Shown piece by piece: positions 52,867-60,981 of a DNA stretch of 64,000 bases. Position 1 is the first letter of the stretch; every line of letters begins with the position of its first letter. Below the pieces are notes generated by a model, which saw only the letters and a program-made list of their open reading frames with translations, searched no databases and was not told the origin of the DNA. Where the stretch lies: the NCBI GenBank assembly GCA_964501985.1, contig CAZCVY010000007.1:3374-67373 (forward strand), written 5' to 3'. The position numbers and the translations under genes were made by a program. This stretch comes from Bog-366 sp964501985. Its GTDB lineage: Bacteria > Acidobacteriota > Terriglobia > UBA7540.

Positions 52867-53604
52867 TTACGGCTGCAAGTAAACGGGGCTGGAAAATACC
52901 TGAGGATCATATTGTTTCCCGTATTTATTAAGGTGGGCCGTAGCTCCTTCATCCGATTCTTGTAAGTGGGTGCTGCCCAGCGACGTCGCCACTTCGCCCA
53001 CCGTGACCTGCCGTGAGAGTTCTTTGAGGACCTCGGGAGGGCAATGCTCTTCCCAAAGATTCAATTGATATCGGCCTGTGGGTACGTGGGGAATCGTGAT
53101 TTCGCCGCGGGCGTCGGAAACGGCAAAGTACGGCGTGTCAACCACCACAACCACCGCGCTCATTTGAGGATGGATGTTGCAAAAGATATAGCAGATCCCC
53201 GCGCGATCGAAGTGGACTCCACGAGTTGACCCCGCTTCGTACAGGCCGAGGTCAAACCTCTTGCCGTTGAAAAGAGAAAAGACATTATGAAAGAATGGGT
53301 CGCGATTGGGGAACTCCACAAGCGAACCAACTTGGACCGCCAGGACGTGAGGATTAAAGACCTTGTTTTTCTGAATCAACATGGGGTGCATCGATTCACT
53401 CTGGGCGTTCGGGCGAGACACAGCTTGATCCGTGAGCGGATTGAGCCAGAAGACAACGCTTGCGTCGCGACTTGAGCGCGCCGCGCCGTTTGCAGCCGCA
53501 ACGCTGACCTGACCGGTGACTTGGCCCGCACAAGCGGATGCCGCGGGGGTTACCCACAAGAACAGGGTCGCAAGGAAACGAACTGTCCTTTTTTCAAACC
53601 TCAT
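52867..53604 (-). CDS. Secreted cupredoxin-like protein
   Basis: The 245-residue protein has a signal peptide (VRFLATLFLWVTPAASACAG). A cupredoxin domain shows the copper-site order His (DPFFHNVFS), Cys (YIFCNIHPQ), His and Met (HPQMSAVV). A carboxypeptidase-like beta domain follows (DARGEITIPHVPTGRYQLNL). Proteins of this kind are often annotated as methylamine-utilisation proteins. It lies 95 bases after the porin gene on the same strand, so the two probably act together in the envelope. The start MRFEKRTVRF follows GGGAG. Electron transfer or metal handling is inferred. Confidence 0.82.
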   Translation of the reverse strand: MRFEKRTVRFLATLFLWVTPAASACAGQVTGQVSVAAANGAARSSRDASVVFWLNPLTDQAVSRPNAQSESMHPMLIQKNKVFNPHVLAVQVGSLVEFPNRDPFFHNVFSLFNGKRFDLGLYEAGSTRGVHFDRAGICYIFCNIHPQMSAVVVVVDTPYFAVSDARGEITIPHVPTGRYQLNLWEEHCPPEVLKELSRQVTVGEVATSLGSTHLQESDEGATAHLNKYGKQYDPQVFSSPVYLQP

Positions 53605-53699
53605 TGGTTGTGTCCATCTCCCAAGCAGGTGGCAGGAATAAACCATCTACGGAAGCGTAGCACCCGCCTCAGAATGATTTATCCCTCTTTGGGCGCCGC

Positions 53700-55298
53700 T
53701 TAGAACAATACCCCCATACTGAGATTTAGAGTGCCGGCTGTGTTCTTGCCGTCAGTTGTTTGTAGGGTATCCAAGTACCGATACTCGAGCGCGAAGAGCA
53801 AATCACTGCGTGGCCGGAAGATTATATTGATCATGGAGCTCTGGTTCTTCGCGAATGGAGTATACCCATAACCCGCCGGGGTAAATGAGTATTCCAGGTC
53901 GCGTGCAAACGGGCTATCCTGCCCGTAGGCAGTGTTAAACTCGATCGTTTGGGTGGCTCTGAATTTTAATTGGGTCCATCCGCCCACTGTGTTTAGCCCC
54001 ACCAAGTCGGAAGTAGGATTCGACTCCGGCCCATCAAAAAGGACGCTCGTGCCTTGGGCAGCCCCCAGCCCTCCCAGAGCGCGGCCCCGATAAAACTCCC
54101 CCGACAGGGCGAAACGGTTTCCCAAAGGAGCGTTCCAATCGGCTGTGCCTGCCCAGGCATCCACAGTTCGGCCCGCTCCATAGTTTTGGCGGCTGTAATA
54201 TCCGCCGATTCCCAATGTCATTGCGTGGTCCCCAACGCCATGCATCCAGGCCACACGCGACCCCGCCGCCGGTATGCGCGATTGCTCACCGCCACTAGGC
54301 GTCCGATAAAACTGTGAGGTGGGCGGCTCACCCGATAGGGGATCGAGGACCCCGCCTTGCAAGAACAGGCCATTCATATCAGAGAGTTTGAACCGATGCT
54401 CCACCCTTACCTGCGGAGTCCAGGTCCAGAGATTGCCTGCATCGGCGAACTCGGGGTATCCCAAAGAGGCGAAAGAAGTCGGCGAGAGGGGCGAAAAGAA
54501 CGGAGCATCCTGCCCTCCCACAATCGAAGTTTGCGCCCAATCCAAGCGCATAGTGGCTGTGCGCAGGCGAACCACATTGTCTGCGACGCCGTTCGGAACA
54601 TAGGAGTATCCCCCCATGAAATCAAAGTTCACACTTCCGCTCACCTGTGCTCCCGCGAGATTGGGGCCGTAGGCATCCAAGCCGATCTCGGATTGCCGCA
54701 CCGTAGCCCCCACGCTGCCGCTGGTGCCATCCGCGGCCCGTGGCAACGCCAGATTCGGTACGTCCTGATTGTCGACGGTGCCGCTATTCCCGAATAGGTT
54801 GAAGAGTGCAATGCCGCTTAGCTTCACCCGGTACTTGGATGCGCTTTCAACTTTGGTTTGGTGCTGCTCGTCAACCTTGGCCTGCAACAACTGCTGGTCC
54901 TCCTCGATGCGGTCCAGTCTTGCCTCGGTCGGCGCCTCCACCGTTGCTGGTGAGGGCGATGGTGGTTCTTGTATTGCCGCGTGCGCTGCGGGAACGCTCA
55001 ACGCGCCGCTCCCCGCGGTGCTTGCGGTAGAGGTTGTCATCTTTTCGATCGCCCCGTGCAACTCTACGCGAAGATCGCGCGTTTCCTGGCGGGATTGGGA
55101 AACCTCGGCGCGTAGTTCCCGAATCGTGTCATTGAGCTCCTTCACCTGCCCCGCCAAGGATTGCACAGCGTCTTCCAGTGTGGTTCCCGTCGCGGGCGGC
55201 GATGCGGGTGCCTGTCCGAGCGCGGGGAGGCTGAACAACAACGTCCCGAGCACGGTGACTCCTGCTGCTAATCGGTGTGCACGTGTGATTCTAACCAT
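53700..55298 (-). CDS. Outer-membrane porin-like protein with N-terminal coiled coil
   Basis: The 532-residue protein has a signal peptide (VTVLGTLLFSLPALGQ), a coiled-coil stretch (LEDAVQSLAGQVKELNDTIR, RLDRIEEDQQLLQAKVDEQH) and a beta-barrel from about residue 160. The barrel shows alternating amphipathic strands, DcaP-like phrases (SEIGLDAYGPNLAGAQVSGS, LRTATMRLDWAQTSIVGGQD) and a final aromatic strand ending MGVLF. The coiled coil would reach through the periplasm, as in trimeric porins of the DcaP/OmpA-linked type. GGGGGG precedes the ATG. The substrate is unknown. Confidence 0.85.
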   Translation of the reverse strand: MVRITRAHRLAAGVTVLGTLLFSLPALGQAPASPPATGTTLEDAVQSLAGQVKELNDTIRELRAEVSQSRQETRDLRVELHGAIEKMTTSTASTAGSGALSVPAAHAAIQEPPSPSPATVEAPTEARLDRIEEDQQLLQAKVDEQHQTKVESASKYRVKLSGIALFNLFGNSGTVDNQDVPNLALPRAADGTSGSVGATVRQSEIGLDAYGPNLAGAQVSGSVNFDFMGGYSYVPNGVADNVVRLRTATMRLDWAQTSIVGGQDAPFFSPLSPTSFASLGYPEFADAGNLWTWTPQVRVEHRFKLSDMNGLFLQGGVLDPLSGEPPTSQFYRTPSGGEQSRIPAAGSRVAWMHGVGDHAMTLGIGGYYSRQNYGAGRTVDAWAGTADWNAPLGNRFALSGEFYRGRALGGLGAAQGTSVLFDGPESNPTSDLVGLNTVGGWTQLKFRATQTIEFNTAYGQDSPFARDLEYSFTPAGYGYTPFAKNQSSMINIIFRPRSDLLFALEYRYLDTLQTTDGKNTAGTLNLSMGVLF

Positions 55299-55507
55299 GG
55301 GAACCCCCCTTGCAGCGTAGCTCTCGTCCCGCCCGCGCCCTGGAGGGCGGAAGCCTACCGGGAACTCGGGTATTCGCGATCTTCTTCGCCAATCACCCGA
55401 ACCCGAATTATCCGTTGGTTTTGAATCCCAGTGTAATGCAATTCGCACCCTCTCCGGGAAAGGACTTTTCAGTTCGAGCGTGGATCGCGCGGGGAAATCG
55501 AGCGTGC

Positions 55508-56572
55508 CTATTCTTCATTCAATGGCGTCAGACCGGCTTTCCTCCGATCGAGGAAAAGCGAGCAGACGCACCGTTGGCAAATCGGGTCGTTGGGAATATC
55601 AAGCTGGCTCCGAAACTGCACGGCGGCTTCACTGTTCAGGATGTCCTCTAGGGTCCCGTCTCGAATGTTGCCAAAGGTGCGATGGAAGAAGCACGGGCGA
55701 ACTGAACCGTCGGATTCGATCACTGTGGAAACCCAGGGGGCGTTGCAACGGGGGAATCCATTGTGGATATTCCGCAAAGACCCATTACTGCGCGAACCAA
55801 TAAGACGCAGCTTTTCCGGGCTCTCGCGGATAAAACCCGACTTGATGCTTTCTTTGCAATCAGTTATGAGCTGCTCGATCTCGTCCGTCAACCTGCCGAG
55901 CTCATTCTGGTCCAAGGCGACGGTGGTGGCTGCGCCTTCAGCCCATTCGACCGAATGATTGAAGCCTCCTGACGAAATATCGGCGGTCAGGAAAGAAATT
56001 GAGTCCAAGCCCAACTCACGTGCCGACTCAACGGCAGACCGCAGGTGGCGGCAGTTCTGCTTCTGCACAGTACATCGGCCGTGAATTGGGATGGAGGCAC
56101 GCTGTTGCCGAACAGTGCGAATCCCACGCGCCAGCCGCTCATAGGCATTGGGTACGCCGCGGATGCGGTCGTGAATCTCGCGGGGGCCGTCGAGGGAAAC
56201 AATGATGTCGTCCATGCACTCAGCCACCTGAGCGGCGTGCCGTTCAAGAATCAAACCGGCGGTAAGCAGTGTCGCGCGGATTCCTTCGCGGCGAATCACA
56301 CGGGCGAGCGCGTACAAATCCGAGTGCATCAGAGGCTCGCCGCCTGAAAAGACCACCCAGCGTACCTTGAGTGTCCGCAGGCTGGCCATATGCGGCGCCA
56401 AATCTTCGGCGGTAATCTCGCGGACCTGCCGAATCCTCCAGATGTCGCACATCACGCACCGGCAATTGCAACGGCTGTGGGGCATGAGCACCAGAATGGG
56501 GAGTTCACGAATGACGTGAGGGTTGGGAGTGGCCTCCGTGACGGCTTGAATGTCGACAATTCCAGCGCTCAT
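55508..56572 (-). CDS. Radical SAM / SPASM-domain enzyme
   Basis: The 354-residue protein carries the radical SAM CxxxCxxC in PHSRCNCRCVMCDIW (about residue 25-38), a GGEPLMH block and a C-terminal SPASM domain (CNAPWVSTVIESDGSVRPC, ICQRCVCSLF) that binds further iron-sulfur clusters. SPASM enzymes modify peptides or activate other enzymes. Once the duplicated sequence at the adjacent N-gap is collapsed, its ATG overlaps the methyltransferase stop by 4 bases (ATGA), so the two are coupled. Substrate unknown; no precursor peptide gene is seen nearby. Confidence 0.88.
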   Translation of the reverse strand: MSAGIVDIQAVTEATPNPHVIRELPILVLMPHSRCNCRCVMCDIWRIRQVREITAEDLAPHMASLRTLKVRWVVFSGGEPLMHSDLYALARVIRREGIRATLLTAGLILERHAAQVAECMDDIIVSLDGPREIHDRIRGVPNAYERLARGIRTVRQQRASIPIHGRCTVQKQNCRHLRSAVESARELGLDSISFLTADISSGGFNHSVEWAEGAATTVALDQNELGRLTDEIEQLITDCKESIKSGFIRESPEKLRLIGSRSNGSLRNIHNGFPRCNAPWVSTVIESDGSVRPCFFHRTFGNIRDGTLEDILNSEAAVQFRSQLDIPNDPICQRCVCSLFLDRRKAGLTPLNEE

Positions 56573-56614
56573 ACCTCCACCCTCTCGAACACCACCACAA
56601 CGTGATCCGCCAAT

Positions 56615-56714
56615 NNNNNNNNNNNNNNNNNNNNNNNNNNNNNNNNNNNNNNNNNNNNNNNNNNNNNNNNNNNNNNNNNNNNNNNNNNNNNNNNNNNNNN
56701 NNNNNNNNNNNNNN
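56615..56714. other. Assembly gap of 100 N with 55-base duplicated flanks
   Basis: The 55 bases before the gap (56560-56614) and the 55 after (56715-56769) are identical. The gap is thus a scaffolding artefact between two contigs that overlap by one k-mer; the real sequence is continuous and shorter by 155 bases here. Confidence 0.95.
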
Positions 56715-56723
56715 TTCCAGCGC

Positions 56724-57548
56724 TCATACCTCCACCCTCTCGAACACCACCACAACGTGATCCGCCAATCCGCGAAGGCCCGGGCATCGGCCGAGAAGGG
56801 GATCGATCTTAGCGGCCAATTTAAACAGCCGGGGAAACCTCACCGCCCAGTGCTCCAGGTACGATGGCGGCACGGCGACGCCCGTGCCCTTCCAGCTCAC
56901 CAGGCGAAAGTACGGCCAGAAGCACCGCCGCAGCGATCCGACGGAAGGATAGCGGACCAGCACGCTGTGTCCGGGCGCCAGATTCGCGACGATGCCTCTA
57001 TTCTGAAGCCTCCGAAAGACTTTCTTGAGGTCACCTCGAAGGGTGTACCAGAGCATTTCCCAAAGGCAGCATCGCCCAAATAAGCAAAGAATCGCCTTGC
57101 CGCCCGGCCTTACGAGTTGCGCCAAGTCATGGGCGACGCCGGCCAAATCCGCCACGCAATTCAAGCCGGCGAAATTCGACAGCACGCCGTCGAACACGCC
57201 CTCCTCCTCGAGTTGGCCGAGTTGCTCAATTTCGAGCGTCCTGAACTCGACGCGACTCCTCCGCGCGGACGCTTGCAACCGCCGCCGCGCCAGGGCCACC
57301 ATTTCCTTCGAGGCATCGCACGCGAGCACCTGAATTCCCCGGGCAGCAAGGTGCAGCGCGTCGACTCCCGTGCCGCAATTGATCTCTAAAATCCGTTGCC
57401 CGGGCTGAAACCAGAGGTCCATTTCCCGCCAAACCGACTCGCGCTGGGCCCTGCCGATGAGAGAATCCGTGAAGCGGGCGTCGTACTCACACGCCACCGC
57501 ATCGAATGGCGCGGCCATGCGCGTTGGAGATTGCCAAGCGAAGGCCAT
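56724..57548 (-). CDS. Class I SAM-dependent methyltransferase
   Basis: The 274-residue protein has motif I RILEINCGTGVDALHLAARG (about residues 53-72), the acidic loop VLACDASKEMV and an LSNFAGLNCVADL post-motif. It resembles Ubi/COQ5-type methyltransferases. An ATG at 57548 was chosen over a TTG one codon upstream; GAAGG lies 4 bases before it. It lies 6 bases after the radical SAM gene at 57555 and overlaps the SPASM gene by ATGA when the artefact gap is removed. It probably methylates the product of the radical SAM genes around it. Confidence 0.87.
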   Translation of the reverse strand: MAFAWQSPTRMAAPFDAVACEYDARFTDSLIGRAQRESVWREMDLWFQPGQRILEINCGTGVDALHLAARGIQVLACDASKEMVALARRRLQASARRSRVEFRTLEIEQLGQLEEEGVFDGVLSNFAGLNCVADLAGVAHDLAQLVRPGGKAILCLFGRCCLWEMLWYTLRGDLKKVFRRLQNRGIVANLAPGHSVLVRYPSVGSLRRCFWPYFRLVSWKGTGVAVPPSYLEHWAVRFPRLFKLAAKIDPLLGRCPGLRGLADHVVVVFERVEV

Positions 57549-57554
57549 CAACCT

Positions 57555-58952
57555 TCACGCCTCCACTTCTTCCGCGGCCGCCTTCATTCCCTGATGCGCC
57601 TGCTCAATTCTCTGGCGCAATTCGGCTATGAGTAAATCATCGCCAGTGACGTTTGCATTCATCAGCCGATCGAGTTCGACTTCCGCCCGCAGGAGGCGAT
57701 CGACGCTCTGGTAATATCGGCGGGAGTGCCTGCCGCGGATTTGAAAATCCCGGTCGGAGCTCTCCGCCCAGATCTTGGGATTCACCACGCGGTCCCCCAC
57801 GGACTGGAAGTAAGCAGTCCCGCGGATGGGATACGCGACGGTCGTCAGGAAGATGTCGGGGCTAGATGTCTTGACGTGCTGAATGGTCGATTGGATGTCC
57901 GCCCATTCCTCGCCTTCGTATCCCCACATCAGGAACATGCCGGTCTGGATGCCTCGGGACTTGCACCATCCCACAGCGTTCTGAACTTGCGCAACGGTCA
58001 CTCCCCGCCGCATGGCGTCGAGCACACGCTGCGAGCCGCTCTCCGAGCCAATCCAGATGCGGAAGCAATTCAATTCCGCCAGCAGGTCCGCCACCCGCTC
58101 ATTGATTCTGTCCGCCCTCGAAATGCATTCAAAGGGGATGCTCAATCCGCGGCGCTTCATTTCCGCGGCAAACTGGACGAGCCACCCGTGGTGAATGGTA
58201 AAGACATCGTCGGCAAACCACAGCATGTCGGGGTTGTAGCGTCCGAGAATCCACTCGAGCTCATCGACAACGGAAGCCGGTTTGCGCCGCCGGTGGGTTT
58301 TGCCGTACACCTCGTGACTGCACCATTGGCATTCGTAAGGGCACCCACGGGCGGTGATCATGGAAACGGAACCGGCGCCGTGATGCTCGCGCCAGGTTTC
58401 AAGATAGCGTTCGATGGAAATCGATTCGCGGCTGGGCCAAGGCTGGGTATCGATGTCCGGTATCTGCGCACGAGGAGGGGTCCGGTGGACGCATCCATCG
58501 GCCCCGCGAAAGGCAATGCCGTTGACCCGGCTCAGGCGCTCATCCGATCCGCTCCGCAGCATGGGCAGCAATTCCTCCAGCGTCACCTCGCCCTCGCCGA
58601 TCACCACCACGTCCGCTCCCGCCGCGAGGTATTCTTCCGCATAAGCTCCCGGCTCGGGCCCTCCGGCAACCGTTTTCCAGCCCGCCTCTTTGGCCGCGCG
58701 CAGGATACGGACGGCGCTTCCCCGCGTCATCAGGTTGGCGTAGACCCCCAGCACCGCGGGAGGTTCGCTCGAAAGAAGGTTTTGCAGTTCCTGCCAGGAA
58801 GAGAAAGTGGTGTCGAACACTTCCACATCAAACCCCACGGCCCGCAAGTGCGACGCAAGGTAGAGAATCCCCAAAGGCGCATAGGGCTTCATGATCTGAA
58901 GCTCCTTGGGATCGTCGCCGAGAAAGAAACCGTGAGTTAAGAGCAGATCCAT
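57555..58952 (-). CDS. Radical SAM enzyme with B12-binding-like N-terminal domain (1)
   Basis: The 465-residue protein has a Rossmann-like N-domain (MDLLLTHGFFLGDD, APLGILYLASHLRAVG, GADVVVIGEGEVTLEELLPM) of the class-B radical SAM type. The radical SAM core has CxxxCxxC in GCPYECQWCSHEVYG (about residues 190-204). The usual DxHxxG cobalamin-ligand motif is not evident in the N-domain, so cobalamin binding is uncertain. The C-domain has RIWIGSESGSQRVLDAMRRG and TGMFLMWGYEGEEW. It is the first gene of a tight run with the methyltransferase and the SPASM gene. A homolog lies at 59370. Substrate unknown. Confidence 0.87.
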   Translation of the reverse strand: MDLLLTHGFFLGDDPKELQIMKPYAPLGILYLASHLRAVGFDVEVFDTTFSSWQELQNLLSSEPPAVLGVYANLMTRGSAVRILRAAKEAGWKTVAGGPEPGAYAEEYLAAGADVVVIGEGEVTLEELLPMLRSGSDERLSRVNGIAFRGADGCVHRTPPRAQIPDIDTQPWPSRESISIERYLETWREHHGAGSVSMITARGCPYECQWCSHEVYGKTHRRRKPASVVDELEWILGRYNPDMLWFADDVFTIHHGWLVQFAAEMKRRGLSIPFECISRADRINERVADLLAELNCFRIWIGSESGSQRVLDAMRRGVTVAQVQNAVGWCKSRGIQTGMFLMWGYEGEEWADIQSTIQHVKTSSPDIFLTTVAYPIRGTAYFQSVGDRVVNPKIWAESSDRDFQIRGRHSRRYYQSVDRLLRAEVELDRLMNANVTGDDLLIAELRQRIEQAHQGMKAAAEEVEA

Positions 58953-58981
58953 GTCACACCGATGACGCCGCGATTCCTGTT

Positions 58982-59163
58982 CCCTGGAGGGGAACAATTT
59001 CATTAGCCGTAGGTGAAACCCACGGAAATGCAATCTCGCGAATTTGATTACGACCTTGGAGGGGTCGATCCGTCCGACCCCTCCAGGGTCGTAAGAATTC
59101 CTTTGTTGTCCGCGCCGATCCGTAGGTTTCACCTACGGCTAATCGTATCCCTCCCCTCCGGGG
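58982..59163. repeat. Nested inverted repeat (ATTAGCCGTAGGTGAAACC type)
   Basis: Outer arms ATTAGCCGTAGGTGAAAC (59002) and GTTTCACCTACGGCTAAT (59126-59143) enclose an inner pair CGACCTTGGAGGGGTCGAT / CCGACCCCTCCAGGGTCG. The outermost edges CCCTGGAGGGGAA and CCCTCCCCTCCGG also pair partly. This is an element of the MITE or intergenic-palindrome type; a fragment of the same phrase is near 49191. Confidence 0.8.
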
Positions 59164-59220
59164 AGCTCGGCAGCTAACCGCATTCCACCCCAGCACACGC
59201 CAGCACGAGGAGGAGGAACC

Positions 59221-59355
59221 GTAGCGCGGACCTGTTCTGTAGGTCCGCGGCCTTTCACAGCAATACGGGACGAACCGCGGAATGGTTTTGCGCGTCCGCC
59301 GGTTTGCCTAGCACCTCGGGACAAGCCGCGGACCTACAGAACAGGTCCGCGCTAC
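59221..59355. repeat. Paired palindrome element, copy 1
   Basis: Left arm GTAGCGCGGACCTGTTCTGT and right arm ending ACAGGTCCGCGCTAC, each with its own hairpin (GCGGACCT/AGGTCCGC), flank a 75-base centre. The second copy at 62293-62489 has the same ends, the same orientation and a longer, diverged centre. Together they bracket two radical SAM genes. Confidence 0.85.
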
Positions 59356-59369
59356 GATTCGTCCTTGCA

Positions 59370-60860
59370 TCACGTCGAGCAATACGCCAATACCGGTAAC
59401 ACCGTAGCGTCGGCGTTGCGGCACGTTTGTTCGAGTCGTTCGACCCGCCGCCACCGCTCGGCGATTTCCTTGGGGCCCGCAGCGCCGCCCGTTACCGCCG
59501 GATCGTGAAGAGCGAATTTCCAGGCGCCCGCCGGACTCCAGGATTCCACCTCCGCGTGCAGAGCGTCGTGGAGGGCGCGGTAAAACTCGCTGCTGTAAGT
59601 ACCCTTGAACATCATCGACAGGTCCTCGCTATCGACCCAGTTCGTCTTTTCACCCAATTGTTCACGAACGCGCTCGTGAAATTTCGTGCCGGGAAGAGGG
59701 TAGGAAACGGAAATGCCCAGGTCGTCTGGACGTGTCTCGCGAACCATCTGAATGGTCTTTTCGATGTCTCCCCAAGTCTCTCCCGGGTAGCCGAACTGGA
59801 GGAAATAGCAGGCGCGGATGCCGTTCTCGCGCAGATTTTCGCGCGCCCGTGCGGCCTGTTCAACCCGAATTCCTTTTTGCATCGCGTCAAGAATTTTCTG
59901 AGAGCCGGACTCGACGCCCATCCAGACTTCGGCGCAACCCGCTCGAGCGAGCGCTGCGGCCGTCTCCTCTTGCATCAGGTCGGCGCGCGACTGCATTTTG
60001 AAAGGGACGGCGGCTCCGTACATCTCGACGGAGTCCGCCAGTTCCTGCACCCAGCGGTTGTTGATTCCGAACAAGTCGTCGGCAAACCAGAGATGGTCAA
60101 CACCGACTTCTTCCCGCAGCGCGCGCATTTCCCGCGCCACCGATTCGGGCGAGCGCGCATGAAAGGAGTCGCCGTAGATGGGCTTCGCACACCAATTACA
60201 CCGGTAGGGGCATCCGCGGCTGGCCACGAGGTTGAGCGAGAAAAAGCCGTGCGCCTGCTTCCATGCTTCTCGGTATCGATCCAAGTCAATCAGGTCTCGA
60301 GCAGGAAGCGGCAGATCGTCCAGATTGCGCATTAGCGGCCTGAGCGGAGTTCGAACCGGGAGTCCTCCGCGCGCTCCACGGAAAATCAATCCGCGGATGC
60401 CCTCGACGTTCTCGCCGGAATGGCCTGCGAGCGTCGCCGTCAGATCGAGCAGAGTTTGCTCCGCCTCACCCAAGAGAATGTAATCGGCGCCCCGCTCCAA
60501 GTATTTCTGGCTGTGATCGGAAGCGTCCGATCCATTCACCACGACCTTGGAACCATAGGCCTTCGCGGCGTCGATCATGCCAAACGCCATCTGGCGCATT
60601 CGCGTCAGGCACATCTTGGAAAGGAAATTGAAATTGTCTTCGTAGATCGCAACGATCTTGGGGCGATGCCGCGCGAGCGCCCCAAGGAATCCCTGTTCGG
60701 GGTTTTCCAGCATGCTGTCAAAGACGGCGACGGAAAAGCCCTGTTGGCGGAGAAGCGCGGCGGCGTAAAGCGTACCCAGCGGCGGGTAAGGCTGCATCTT
60801 GCGAAGCTGCTTCCGGTCGGAATAGAGGTGATAAGAGTGAGTCAACAGGACGTCAACCAA
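59370..60860 (-). CDS. Radical SAM enzyme with B12-binding-like N-terminal domain (2)
   Basis: The 496-residue protein is a homolog of the gene at 57555: VDVLLTHSYHLYSDRKQLRK, PPLGTLYAAALLRQQGFSV, DYILLGEAEQTLLDLTATL, the CxxxCxxC core in GCPYRCNWCAKPIYG and MGVESGSQKILDAMQKGI. It starts with TTG; GGGGAGG at 8 bases before makes this start convincing, and longer upstream frames translate a palindrome. It ends in a cysteine-containing tail (QTCRNADATVLPVLAYC). Between it and the third homolog is a dispersed palindrome (60923-60980). Substrate unknown. Confidence 0.87.
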   Translation of the reverse strand: MVDVLLTHSYHLYSDRKQLRKMQPYPPLGTLYAAALLRQQGFSVAVFDSMLENPEQGFLGALARHRPKIVAIYEDNFNFLSKMCLTRMRQMAFGMIDAAKAYGSKVVVNGSDASDHSQKYLERGADYILLGEAEQTLLDLTATLAGHSGENVEGIRGLIFRGARGGLPVRTPLRPLMRNLDDLPLPARDLIDLDRYREAWKQAHGFFSLNLVASRGCPYRCNWCAKPIYGDSFHARSPESVAREMRALREEVGVDHLWFADDLFGINNRWVQELADSVEMYGAAVPFKMQSRADLMQEETAAALARAGCAEVWMGVESGSQKILDAMQKGIRVEQAARARENLRENGIRACYFLQFGYPGETWGDIEKTIQMVRETRPDDLGISVSYPLPGTKFHERVREQLGEKTNWVDSEDLSMMFKGTYSSEFYRALHDALHAEVESWSPAGAWKFALHDPAVTGGAAGPKEIAERWRRVERLEQTCRNADATVLPVLAYCST

Positions 60861-60922
60861 GGTGCTTACCTCCCCAACCTGTTCACCGCTGTGGCGCGGT
60901 GGCGCCGCGACCAATCGGGTCT

Positions 60923-60980
60923 CGTAGGGGCACCCCTCGTGGGTGCCCACCGGTGGGCGCCCACGAGGGGCGCCCCTACG
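60923..60980. repeat. Dispersed palindrome of the GGGGCACCCCTCGTGGGTGC type, copy 2
   Basis: Well-paired arms CGTAGGGGCACCCCTCGTGG and CCACGAGGGGCGCCCCTACG with an inner GTGCCCACC/GGTGGGCGC. It is a clean version of the element at 24574-24628 and sits just after the stop of the third radical SAM gene (60982). Confidence 0.9.
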
Positions 60981-60981
60981 T

